DNA of 61,025 bases. Origin: an uncultured Eubacterium sp. Its GTDB lineage: Bacteria > Bacillota > Clostridia > Peptostreptococcales > Anaerovoracaceae. The notes under the pieces were generated by a model. It saw only the letters and a program-made list of their open reading frames with translations. It was not told the origin of the DNA and did not search any database. Of the stretch, positions 30,975-38,401 are shown one piece after another. The stretch is taken from positions 1 through 61,025 of the forward strand of contig CALBGO010000027.1 in NCBI GenBank assembly GCA_937894585.1, in the 5' to 3' direction. Within the stretch, counting starts at the first letter, position 1. Each line of letters begins with the position of its first letter. Made by a program: the position numbers and the translations under genes.

Positions 30975-31292
30975 ATGGACAAGGATACCTACAAAATCTT
31001 ACGTAAAATTTATAAACATGGCGCAGTGACAGCTGATGAGCTGTTTTCTCTAATCGGTGAAGACCAGAATCAAGAATATCATTCCTTGCGTTATGATTCC
31101 GTTATGCAATATTTGGATGTTGGTTATCAATTACAAGGTGATTCCGAAAAATCCGTATATTACATCAAGACTGAGTACAGGGCAAATATCGAAGACAGAC
31201 ACTCTCAATATTGTCATAATCTTCGCCTTGAAATTCTCGCTGTCATTACCGCTCTCGCTACCACCGGAACATTTCTGGCCAGTATTTTCTGA
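30975..31292 (+). CDS. Winged-helix-like protein with C-terminal membrane anchor, cassette gene P3
   Basis: A 105-residue protein. The first 70 residues look like a winged helix (TYKILRKIYKHGAVTADELF, SVMQYLDVGYQLQ, SVYYIKTEY). The last 22 residues are a membrane segment (LAVITALATTGTFLASIF). A DNA- or protein-binding domain tethered to the membrane is unusual for a small phage protein. The SD site is AAAGGAG. It overlaps the converging gene by 35 bases. Confidence 0.6.
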   Translation: MDKDTYKILRKIYKHGAVTADELFSLIGEDQNQEYHSLRYDSVMQYLDVGYQLQGDSEKSVYYIKTEYRANIEDRHSQYCHNLRLEILAVITALATTGTFLASIF

Positions 31293-31665
31293 TAACGAAA
31301 TTTGTCGCGCTTATATGCGCTATCATTTCGAAAAGACCCTTATCTCTCCACCAGCTTTCAAATCTTTCTTCGCTCCATCCAAGCTTGACAACCATTCCGT
31401 GATGATGGAGCTTTTTTTGTGGTACCAGCAATCCGATCGCAGTCACAGCCGCTTGCACATAATCACTTTTTGTCTTTCTTTTCGTGATCTTGTCTATGTG
31501 CTTTCTGTTGTACATATCTAACGAATCGAATCCTGCTGGCTTTTCTCCTAATCTGTTATCCCATTTATACGAATTGACATTCTCGTATATCTCACAAAGT
31601 TCATCATCTGAAAAATGTTGAACAACTTCCATTGCTTCTTGCAATGACATTGGACTATCTTTCAT
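31258..31665 (-). CDS. Hypothetical cassette protein
   Basis: A 135-residue protein, MKDSPMSLQEAMEVVQHFSD, with Trp-rich C-terminal parts (LGWSEERFESWWRDKGLFEM) and a hydrophobic patch (YVQAAVTAIGLLVP). No domain recognised. The ATG at 31665 follows AAGGAGGTGAAGAGG. It is in an operon with the HTH gene upstream at 31683..31922. Confidence 0.6.
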   Translation of the reverse strand: MKDSPMSLQEAMEVVQHFSDDELCEIYENVNSYKWDNRLGEKPAGFDSLDMYNRKHIDKITKRKTKSDYVQAAVTAIGLLVPQKKLHHHGMVVKLGWSEERFESWWRDKGLFEMIAHISATNFVIRKYWPEMFRW

Positions 31666-31682
31666 CCTCTTCACCTCCTTCT

Positions 31683-31922
31683 TCAACTCATCTCCGATTC
31701 TTTAGAAAATCCTAAAAGCTCATTCGGAGATACGCCGATTGTATATGATTTCCCAAGAAGTTTCAGGGCTTTGTCCGCCATGCTAATCGATATACTTCGC
31801 TCGCCTTTGAACCAATAATGAACCAGCCTGACCGAGCATCCCAATTCTTTTGCAAGCGCTCGCTTTGATATCCCGAGTTCATTTAAGCCATCCTCTATAT
31901 GTTTTAATATTTCTTTTTCCAT
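31683..31922 (-). CDS. XRE-like regulator of the cassette region
   Basis: A 79-residue HTH protein, EDGLNELGISKRALAKELGC and SVRLVHYWFKGERSISISMA, with a C-terminal extension. It lies divergent from gene P4, with two palindromes between them that are natural operators. It likely represses both itself and P4. Confidence 0.8.
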   Translation of the reverse strand: MEKEILKHIEDGLNELGISKRALAKELGCSVRLVHYWFKGERSISISMADKALKLLGKSYTIGVSPNELLGFSKESEMS

Positions 31923-31953
31923 ATTTGCTTGACCTCACTTCCAATTCCCCTTA

Positions 31954-31980
31954 CACTATATATAGTGAACATAATGTTCA
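31954..31980. promoter_or_regulatory. Two overlapping palindromic operators
   Basis: CACTATATATAGTG (31954-31967) and TGAACATAATGTTCA (31966-31980) are both perfect palindromes. They lie at the -35 position of a plus-strand promoter (TAATAT at 31985-31990) and upstream of the minus-strand HTH gene. This is a typical autoregulated divergent control site. Confidence 0.6.
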
Positions 31981-32001
31981 ATCTAATATATTTAGTGGAG
32001 T

Positions 32002-32898
32002 GTGGATGAATATAAAATCATGTCAGCACCATTTGACAGTTTTGATAAAATGAACCAATCCTTAGAAAGGTCATTGCGCATAGCTGAATCTTTTAGCAAA
32101 AAAACTTTACCAATGTCTAATTTTCATTCCGCATTTTGTGCAGTAAATAGTCCTGCAATTGCTGCTACGACTAATACGCTCATCTCAGCTAAACTTGTAG
32201 CTACATCAAGGGCGTTAAATCCCTCAAGAGTCATCGCCGCTACTAATGTTTTTTCAAACTCCTCTGCGGTACATGCTGCAAGATGTCTTTCCAGTTCAAC
32301 ATTTTTATCGAAAGCTATGAGTAGTTGTACTTCTGTTTCACGAAATATGCTCGAGACAACAGCACTTACCCAAAAACTCGCCAAACAACTGAGTTTGCCT
32401 CCAGTATATTCTGCTTCTTCTATAGTGGCTGAGATATCATCCAGGATAATCAATCCTGTTTCCGGTGTTTTTACACCTGAATTTTCAAATCTCGCTGCAG
32501 AAATTCGAGAAATGCCACTGGATACTTTCGAGTATTCTTTCGATGATGCTGGTAATGCTATCATTGCTAAGCAGTTAGAAGAAAAACTCTCTACGATTAT
32601 TGAGGTAAACTCCACTGAGTCGAATTCACATAGAAAGATTATTTCTAAAGAATTTTTCTATAATGTTGTTCTGCCTATTGTCCTTACACTTCTGCAGCTC
32701 AGTTATAGTATGCATTCAGGTAATCAATTGACTAAACAGTTAGAACAGCATCACCAAGAAGAAATGTCTATACATCGCCAATTACTCAACGAAGAACATC
32801 AGCAGACTGAATACCTTCGCAGAATCGCAGAAACTTCCGAGGCATCAAATCCAGGTAAAGAAGATATTCCATCTTCCCATACTACAAAAAAGAAATAA
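32002..32898 (+). CDS. Hypothetical membrane protein, cassette gene P4
   Basis: A 298-residue protein. Residues 1-205 are Ser/Thr/Ala-rich and probably soluble (FDSFDKMNQSLERSLRIAES at the start). One membrane segment follows (FYNVVLPIVLTLLQLSYSM, about residues 224-243), then a charged His-rich coiled coil (LEQHHQEEMSIHRQLLNEEH). The GTG at 32002 lies only about 12 bases after the -10 box, so the mRNA may be nearly leaderless; an in-frame ATG is at 32020. No family recognised. Its features parallel P1. Confidence 0.6.
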   Translation: MDEYKIMSAPFDSFDKMNQSLERSLRIAESFSKKTLPMSNFHSAFCAVNSPAIAATTNTLISAKLVATSRALNPSRVIAATNVFSNSSAVHAARCLSSSTFLSKAMSSCTSVSRNMLETTALTQKLAKQLSLPPVYSASSIVAEISSRIINPVSGVFTPEFSNLAAEIREMPLDTFEYSFDDAGNAIIAKQLEEKLSTIIEVNSTESNSHRKIISKEFFYNVVLPIVLTLLQLSYSMHSGNQLTKQLEQHHQEEMSIHRQLLNEEHQQTEYLRRIAETSEASNPGKEDIPSSHTTKKK

Positions 32899-33063
32899 CC
32901 CCCAGTACAGTGCCGACAAGAATAGCAGCCATTTCTTTGGCACTGTTTCTTGTTTCCGCTTTTCTTTGCGAATCTGAACTAGAAAATATGCCAACATTGT
33001 TATCGATACGCAAATACTGACTATCTTTGTCATATTGACCAACTCCACTTCTTTCTCACCCAT
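32845..33063 (-). CDS. Hypothetical two-segment membrane protein
   Basis: A 72-residue protein with two hydrophobic segments (IVSICVSITMLAYFLVQI and WLLFLSALYWGLFLFCSM) and a basic loop between them. The ATG at 33063 follows AAGAAGGG; an ATG at 33033 with GGAG is also possible. It overlaps the 3' end of P4 by 54 bases. An operator-like palindrome lies upstream at 33101. Confidence 0.55.
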   Translation of the reverse strand: MGEKEVELVNMTKIVSICVSITMLAYFLVQIRKEKRKQETVPKKWLLFLSALYWGLFLFCSMGRWNIFFTWI

Positions 33064-33100
33064 CCCTTCTTCTATCTTTCATCCTCTTCGCCTTTTTTGA

Positions 33101-33117
33101 CTTGAATCATTTTCAAG
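33101..33117. promoter_or_regulatory. Immunity operator O3
   Basis: CTTGAATCATTTTCAAG is a perfect palindrome with a 5-base centre. It matches O1 and O2 at 33353 and 33383 and lies between the small membrane protein gene and the HTH gene at 33135. Confidence 0.65.
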
Positions 33118-33134
33118 TTATTTAGTAAAAAAAA

Positions 33135-33323
33135 TTAAAACTTTATTGCATCTAATTTTACTCCAAATAACTTTGCAAGCTTTGATGCGTGTGCGATTTT
33201 CACTTTCCCGAAATCAGCTTCCCAAGCATTATAAGTTTGTGTTGAAATTCCAATACGATTAGCTGTTTCTTCCTGTGTCCAGTTCTTTCTTGCTCTTAAT
33301 TCTTTCAGTGTATACTGTTCCAT
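33135..33323 (-). CDS. Cro-like XRE regulator
   Basis: A 62-residue HTH protein, MEQYTLKELRARKNWTQEET, then IGISTQTYNAWEADFGKVKI and AHASKLAKLFGV. It is divergent from the repressor at 33480, in the Cro position. The SD site is GAAAGGAGACGAAGGAT. Confidence 0.85.
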   Translation of the reverse strand: MEQYTLKELRARKNWTQEETANRIGISTQTYNAWEADFGKVKIAHASKLAKLFGVKLDAIKF

Positions 33324-33352
33324 ATCCTTCGTCTCCTTTCACCACAATATTA

Positions 33353-33398
33353 CTTGAATTATTTTCAACTGTCAACACTTTTCTTGAATTATTTTCAA
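33353..33398. promoter_or_regulatory. Immunity operators O1 and O2
   Basis: CTTGAATTATTTTCAA occurs at 33353-33368 and at 33383-33398, a 30-bp period that places both on one face of the helix. The rightward promoter of the repressor lies farther on, around CTTGATTTTTTATCAAG (33425-33442). This forms the genetic switch between the two divergent HTH genes. Confidence 0.7.
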
Positions 33399-33479
33399 TT
33401 TTTCTCTGTTTTTATTAAAAATATCTTGATTTTTTATCAAGTTTGTTTATAATGAAAATATGTAAAGGAGATTGAGAAT

Positions 33480-33866
33480 ATGGCATTTTCAAATAATTTA
33501 AGATATCTAAGAAAAAAGAATGGCTGGTCACAAGAACTATTAGCAGAAAGACTAGGCTATAAATCATTTACAACAATCCAAAAATGGGAAAGTGGCGTTT
33601 CCGAGCCATCTGTTTCTATTGTGAAAACTATCGCATCTATTTTTAATGTTTCTATGGATGAATTAGTAAATCATGATTTAGAATCTAACCAAGAAGCTAA
33701 GAGCAGCTCAGATAAAACTTACTATCTTAATCCAGAAGCCGCCGAAATGGCGCAGGAACTCTATGAGCGTCCGGAAATGCGTGTACTCTTTGATGCCAGC
33801 AGAAAAGCCACAAAAGAAGATATAGAACAAGTCGCAGATATACTCAAGAAACTCAGCGGCAAATAA
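33480..33866 (+). CDS. Prophage repressor, XRE family
   Basis: A 128-residue CI-like repressor. Residues 4-60 form the HTH (LRYLRKKNGWSQELLAERLG, FTTIQKWESGVSEPSVSIVK). The tail (AAEMAQELYERPEMRVLFDA, RKATKEDIEQVADILKKLSG) is typical of Clostridia prophage repressors lacking an S24 peptidase. It is followed at 14 bases by an ImmA-like gene, so induction probably uses repressor cleavage by that metallopeptidase. SD site AAAGGAGATTGAGA. Confidence 0.9.
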   Translation: MAFSNNLRYLRKKNGWSQELLAERLGYKSFTTIQKWESGVSEPSVSIVKTIASIFNVSMDELVNHDLESNQEAKSSSDKTYYLNPEAAEMAQELYERPEMRVLFDASRKATKEDIEQVADILKKLSGK

Positions 33867-33879
33867 GGGAGTTGATTCT

Positions 33880-34119
33880 ATGGAAAGGATACAGGTTGTC
33901 CTGACAGACTTACCTGTTACTGTGAGAGGACTTACCGTCTACTACTATGATGAAGATGGCCAAGTTTATTATACGATTTTAATTAATTCAAAACTAAGCG
34001 ACAGAATGCAATGCGCTGCGTATGATCACGAAATCGCACATATTGATAATCACGATTTCGATATGATGCTGCCCGTTGAAGATTTAGAAGCAGCAAGACA
34101 TGAAGGATATGCGGTATAG
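33880..34119 (+). CDS. ImmA/IrrE-like metallopeptidase, short form
   Basis: A 79-residue protein. The zinc-binding motif is YDHEIAHIDNHDF (HEIAH), preceded by YYTILINSKLSDRMQCAA. In ICEBs1 ImmA cleaves the ImmR repressor after DNA damage, and by position the same is expected here. It is shorter than full ImmA but of a length often seen in prophage immunity operons. Confidence 0.85.
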   Translation: MERIQVVLTDLPVTVRGLTVYYYDEDGQVYYTILINSKLSDRMQCAAYDHEIAHIDNHDFDMMLPVEDLEAARHEGYAV

Positions 34120-34157
34120 ATGTTTAACGGCTTAGTATACGCAACTAGGAGGAAAAA

Positions 34158-35051
34158 ATGAACGAAGATTACAGGAAGTTTACCAAACCGGCTGAACTGC
34201 ACAAGGCAGTAAATACGCTCAGCGGTATTGTTGCTGGAATTACCACAGATGCAAAGATAAATGAAAATGAAATTAACGAGCTCACGAATTGGTGTCTGCT
34301 TCATGCACATTTGGAAAATCGCCATCCATTCAACGAACTTCTTCCCATGATCCGTACAGCTTATGAGGATGGCATTATCAGTTCTGAAGAGTCAAACGAT
34401 ATCATCTGGCTCTGCAACAACTTTGTATCTAATGAATCTTACTACGATTTAACAACTTCTTCACTGCAGTTTCTGTTTGGCTTATTGCAAGGAATTATGG
34501 CCGATGGAGAGCTCTCTCATGCTGAAATAAAGCACTTGCAAACCTGGCTTTCTGCTAACTCTTTTTTAAGTGGTTGTTATCCTTTCGATGAAATAGAGAG
34601 CCTCGTTTCATCTATTCTCCTCGACGGAATTATTACCGACGACGAAAAAGATATGCTGATGGCCTTCATCGGAGAGTTCGTTGACACAACGATGTCATAT
34701 AATATTAACCAACCACATCTGGATGAACTAAAAGAAAAATATACCATTTCTGGAGTGTGTGCTATATGCCAAGAGATAGATTTCACCAATAGCATTTTCT
34801 GTTTCACTGGAGAGTCAACTAAAGCTACTCGAAAAGAAATTTCTGATATCATCACTTCTAATGGCGGTGTATTTAAAAATAACCTAACCAAGAAAACAGA
34901 CTATCTGGTTGTCGGAAATGCCGGAAATCCTTGTTGGGCTTACTCTTGCTATGGCAGAAAAATCGAACAAGCTGTCCAAATGAGAAAAGATGGAAGTAGA
35001 ATAAAAATCATCAACGAAGTCGATTTCTGGGATATTCTTGAAGATCTTTAA
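34158..35051 (+). CDS. TerB-like protein with C-terminal BRCT domain
   Basis: A 297-residue protein. Residues 12-190 contain two or three TerB/DjlA-like helical repeats with acidic loops (GIVAGITTDAKINENEINEL, LQGIMADGELSHAEIKHL and LLDGIITDDEKDMLMAFI). The last 90 residues form a BRCT domain (SIFCFTGESTKATRKEISDI, GGVFKNNLTKKTDYLVVGN, RIKIINEVDFWDIL). A BRCT domain usually reads DNA ends or protein phosphorylation. It follows the immunity operon with an AGGAGG site. A role in lysogen fitness or defence is inference only. Confidence 0.8.
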   Translation: MNEDYRKFTKPAELHKAVNTLSGIVAGITTDAKINENEINELTNWCLLHAHLENRHPFNELLPMIRTAYEDGIISSEESNDIIWLCNNFVSNESYYDLTTSSLQFLFGLLQGIMADGELSHAEIKHLQTWLSANSFLSGCYPFDEIESLVSSILLDGIITDDEKDMLMAFIGEFVDTTMSYNINQPHLDELKEKYTISGVCAICQEIDFTNSIFCFTGESTKATRKEISDIITSNGGVFKNNLTKKTDYLVVGNAGNPCWAYSCYGRKIEQAVQMRKDGSRIKIINEVDFWDILEDL

Positions 35052-35421
35052 AACTTAATTACAGCAGAAACTCCTGCTGACAAGTAAGAGTTTCTATAAA
35101 TATCCCATAAGAGACTGTCTTATCTATTATGGGATATTGGATATTTCACTGTGAATAATTTGCTCGTGATTTGCTCGTGATTCCCTGCTTTAGATTTAAT
35201 GTACTTGTTGATTTTTCAATGAATCAGTTATAATTATTTCATTAGATTTACTTGTGATTTTGGTTTGAAAGGCATAAAGATGAACTTAAAAATGTACACT
35301 TAAAATATCGAAGAATATTTTACCTAAAATTCCATACAATATAATCAACTTAAAAAAAACCATCATTTTTTTAAGTTATAACGAGTTGTTCAACCCTATT
35401 TGAAAGAAAGGAGGCATTTTT
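35052..35421. other. Intergenic region with hairpins before the Fic gene
   Basis: It holds an inverted repeat ATATCCCATAA/TTATGGGATAT (about 35100-35136), which may end the immunity transcript. It also has a short direct repeat (TTGCTCGTGA twice near 35160), and AACTTAAAAAAA/TTTTTTTAAGTT at 35348-35378, a stem that would precede the SD site of the Fic gene. The composition is AT-rich. No ORF was found. Confidence 0.5.
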
Positions 35422-36663
35422 TTGAGTTACGAGCTTCTTAGTAAATTATTTTACAAAGATCAAGATATTTTTGATAGTGAATACAAAAAAAGAAAAGAAA
35501 ATCCATACACTACTGTTTCATTAGGACTTGAAATTCATGGGCATGAAGCATTTTATGTTTCGATTCCTGAATTTACAGCAATAACAAGTAGACTATACAA
35601 GAAATTATCCGAACTTAATAAGCTATGCATAGAACTTCCACAAGTTGCTTATGAATCTTATGAAAGAAAATGCTTAATAGATGAAATTATTTTATCAAAT
35701 GACATTGAGGGCGTCCGGAGTACCAGAAGAGAAATTACTACCGTTTTAGAGGGAAACAAAGATTCCCCTAAAAAAAAGCGGTTTGAAGGCATGGTATGGA
35801 AATATGTCTTACTGTTAGATGATTCCACCCACTCTTATATGATTTCTCTCAAAAATAGCCGGGATATACGCACTCTATACGACGAAATTGTTCTTGATGA
35901 GATTGAGCCCGCCAACCATCCGGATGGAGAAATATTTAGAAAAGACCTTGCAGAAGTCATTTCCGGTACTCAGCAGGTAAAGCATACCGGTGTTTATCCA
36001 GAATCAAATATCATCCAACAAATAGATAAGACTCTTGCTCTTTTCAATCGAGATGATATTCCTGTTTTCTGCAAAATTGCAATCCTTCATTATATGATTG
36101 GGTATATTCACCCATTCTATGACGGTAACGGTAGATTGAGTCGTTTTATAAGCAGTTATCTTTTAAAGCAAGAATTTAATACACTCATTGCATTGCGCCT
36201 TTCTTATATGATTAAAAATAACAAATCTGATTATTATAAGGCTTTTGATATTGCTAATGACCCACACAATATGGGAGACTTAACACCGTTTATACTTTAT
36301 TTCTCAGAGGTCATAGAACGCGCCGAAGATTCTCTAATCGAAAGGCTGCGTGAGGGTAAAGAAATTTTGCAGATGTACATTGAACTACTTGAAGCAAAAT
36401 ATTGCGATCTTGATCCTGCCGCAAGAAAAAAGACCTTAGATGTACTGTGGTATCTTGTACAAAATCAACTATTTTCGAATGAGCGTATGGATAGAAAAAC
36501 TCTCGCAGACTTATTAAAAACAAGTACGGTTACTGTGCATAATTATGTTGATGCGTTAATTCATAGTGGCGCACCAATTAGAGAATACAAAGACGGTAAA
36601 AAATACGTCTATGAACTCGACATGAATGCCCTGTTAGAATATTTAAAAGCAAACTCATTATAA
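35422..36663 (+). CDS. Fic-domain AMPylase-like protein
   Basis: A 413-residue protein. An N-terminal part carries the inhibitory-helix motif ILSNDIEGVRS (S-x3-E-G) before residue 105. The catalytic loop is complete: YIHPFYDGNGRLSRFISSYL (HPFx[D/E]GN[G/K]R). A C-terminal winged helix follows (RKTLADLLKTSTVTVHNYVD, KYVYELDMNALLEYL). It likely transfers AMP to a target protein and is autoinhibited. The start is TTG at 35422 after AAAGGAGGCATTTT. It is carried with the integrase and is probably a cargo gene. Confidence 0.92.
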   Translation: MSYELLSKLFYKDQDIFDSEYKKRKENPYTTVSLGLEIHGHEAFYVSIPEFTAITSRLYKKLSELNKLCIELPQVAYESYERKCLIDEIILSNDIEGVRSTRREITTVLEGNKDSPKKKRFEGMVWKYVLLLDDSTHSYMISLKNSRDIRTLYDEIVLDEIEPANHPDGEIFRKDLAEVISGTQQVKHTGVYPESNIIQQIDKTLALFNRDDIPVFCKIAILHYMIGYIHPFYDGNGRLSRFISSYLLKQEFNTLIALRLSYMIKNNKSDYYKAFDIANDPHNMGDLTPFILYFSEVIERAEDSLIERLREGKEILQMYIELLEAKYCDLDPAARKKTLDVLWYLVQNQLFSNERMDRKTLADLLKTSTVTVHNYVDALIHSGAPIREYKDGKKYVYELDMNALLEYLKANSL

Positions 36664-36846
36664 AACAAAAGGCCCGCCGTATTTATGCGTGCTGCATTAT
36701 CGCAGCAGAGGCCCGACGGGACGATATCGAGTTGTAATGATACAACACGACCTAAGCAATCACATTGTATCATTACAGCCCCAACTTTTCAATATGTTGG
36801 GGCATTTTTATACCTTCTTTACCGTAAATTATTATGAGGTGATAAG
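36664..36846. other. Structured leader before the serine recombinase
   Basis: This gap contains GCTGC/GCAGC within a GC-rich repeat at about 36670-36720, a 13-bp perfect inverted repeat TGTAATGATACAA (36733-36745 with 36765-36777) and a terminator at 36778. Only 43 bases separate the terminator from the recombinase start, so the promoter of that gene must overlap the terminator, or transcription must read through it. Confidence 0.6.
36778..36809 (+). terminator. Rho-independent terminator upstream of the recombinase
   Basis: GCCCCAAC, ten bases, GTTGGGGC, then ATTTTTA. An eight-bp stem with a T tract, ending transcription from the Fic gene. Confidence 0.75.
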
Positions 36847-38283
36847 ATGAAAACTGCAGCAATCTACATACGGGTATCCACTGACGATCAGACGGAGCAC
36901 AGCCCGGAATCTCAGCTGAACGAAATAAAAAAATACGCCGCAAGAAATAACCTTGTCATAGATCCGAATCACATCTATACCGATGCCGGAATCAGCGGAC
37001 GCAAGGCCAGCAAAAGACCGGAGTTTCAGCGGATGATTTCTGCCGCAAAGGCTGCCCCTTCGCCTTTTGATGTGATTTTAGTATGGAAGTTTTCCCGCTT
37101 TGCGCGAAATCAAGAGGAGAGCATTGTATATAAATCTCTTCTGCGCAGAGACTGTGGTGTAGAAGTTATATCCATCAGCGAGGACATCGGAGACAATGTC
37201 TTCGGCAGTCTGATTGAGCGTAACATTGAGTGGTTTGATGAGTTTTATTCTATACAACTGTCCAGTGAGGTCCGGACAAAGATGACACTGGTTGCAGAAA
37301 AAGGACTGGTTCAGACTTCTCCGCCGTTCGGTTATCGTAAAAAACATCATGAGCCTATGCAGATTATTCCCGATGAAGCCGAATGGGTCCGCTTTATCTT
37401 CTCTTCTTTTGCGTCGGGTAAGTCTATGTTATCGATTGCGAAGCATCTAAATGACAGCGGCGTCAGAACGCGGCGCGGAAATAACTTCGATAATCGGGGA
37501 ATCGAATACATTCTGCATAATCCGATGTACTGCGGTTATGTACGCTGGACGCCGACCGGAAATACCCTCGGCAGGCGCATCTATGACAGCGAAGATACCA
37601 TTGTCAAAAAAGGAGACTTTGAGCCAATTGTTACAAAAGAGCTGTTCGACCGTGTTCAGAATCTTCTATCAGAGCGGAAACGCACACATAAAAGATGTGG
37701 TAAGCCGTCTGATATGAAAGGACACTGGCTGTCCGGATTGGTACGATGCAGCGCCTGCGGCAGCTCTCTTTCATACAGCCCTGCACAAAACGGCTTTCAG
37801 TGCTGGAAATATGCCAAAGGGCAATGCCGGGCATCTCACTATATCAGCGAAAAGAAGCTGACTGCTGCAGTGATTGAAGCTATTGAAAGCGTTACCGTTA
37901 CAGAAGATTTTGTAATTGAGAACACGCCGATTGTTATTCCTGAATCGGAATTGGATTACGATAAACAGCTCGACCGGATCAGCGCTATGCTCGACCGTGC
38001 AAAAGCAGCTTATGTGGCCGGCATCGATACGATGGAAGAATATGGGGAAAATAAAAAAAGAATCCTCTGCGAACAGGATAAAATTCTTGCAAAAAAGAAA
38101 GAAGCAGAAGATCGGAGAGTGCTTCCTCCGGTAGCCGAAGTGCAAAAACGCTTTAATGGCATTGTGAGCCTCTTAAAAAGCGATTCAGGCAAAGATGAAA
38201 AAGCTGCTGCAGTGTCTGCAATCGTTGATTTTATCACATTTTCAAGACCTGAAGATTCCATAAAAATTTTCTTTCGACTATAA
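36847..38283 (+). CDS. Large serine recombinase (prophage integrase)
   Basis: A 478-residue site-specific recombinase. The catalytic domain starts AAIYIRVSTDDQ with the nucleophilic Ser near residue 11, then YTDAGISGRKASKRPEFQRM and KFSRFARNQEESI. The recombinase domain includes PFGYRKKHHE and LHNPMYCGYVRWTPTG. The zinc ribbon has RCSACGSSLSYS and FQCWKYAKGQC. A coiled coil follows at about residues 375-420. It ends two bases before the end of the interrupted cotJC frame, the expected place of an integrase next to its attachment site. SD site GAGGTGATAAG. Confidence 0.95.
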   Translation: MKTAAIYIRVSTDDQTEHSPESQLNEIKKYAARNNLVIDPNHIYTDAGISGRKASKRPEFQRMISAAKAAPSPFDVILVWKFSRFARNQEESIVYKSLLRRDCGVEVISISEDIGDNVFGSLIERNIEWFDEFYSIQLSSEVRTKMTLVAEKGLVQTSPPFGYRKKHHEPMQIIPDEAEWVRFIFSSFASGKSMLSIAKHLNDSGVRTRRGNNFDNRGIEYILHNPMYCGYVRWTPTGNTLGRRIYDSEDTIVKKGDFEPIVTKELFDRVQNLLSERKRTHKRCGKPSDMKGHWLSGLVRCSACGSSLSYSPAQNGFQCWKYAKGQCRASHYISEKKLTAAVIEAIESVTVTEDFVIENTPIVIPESELDYDKQLDRISAMLDRAKAAYVAGIDTMEEYGENKKRILCEQDKILAKKKEAEDRRVLPPVAEVQKRFNGIVSLLKSDSGKDEKAAAVSAIVDFITFSRPEDSIKIFFRL

Positions 38284-38312
38284 ATTATAGGGAAATGCCA
38301 TCCGGACCTCCG
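38284..38312. other. Probable right attachment junction (attR) in cotJC
   Basis: Reading cotJC from the right, homology to the family is clear through GGPDG (to about 38297) and then stops after ISL at the phage side. The crossover must be near GGTCCGGATGGC. The other half (attL) is outside the window, so the exact core cannot be fixed. Confidence 0.6.
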
Positions 38313-38398
38313 TACTGGCTGATTATGAACTTCGCCATCGCCGGATTCGGATTCTTAATTTTTACAGGATACTGCAATTTTTTTTCGTAAGTCCACAT
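38285..38398 (-). pseudogene. cotJC: cotJC 5' fragment interrupted by the prophage
   Basis: It reads MWTYEKKLQYPVKIKNPNPA and MAKFIISQYGGPDG, the beginning of the CotJC spore-coat protein (a manganese-catalase-like protein of about 190 residues). After about 34 codons it enters prophage DNA and stops. The SD site GGAGGATTAGTAT and the order cotJA-cotJB-cotJC are intact. The rest of the gene should lie beyond the left end of the window, at the other side of the prophage. Excision by the serine recombinase would restore it. Confidence 0.85.
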
Positions 38399-38401
38399 AT
38401 A

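Noticed and set aside
29142..33150. CRISPR array in the repeat-containing region
   Set aside because: Only two long repeat copies with genes between them; no regular spacing or spacers.
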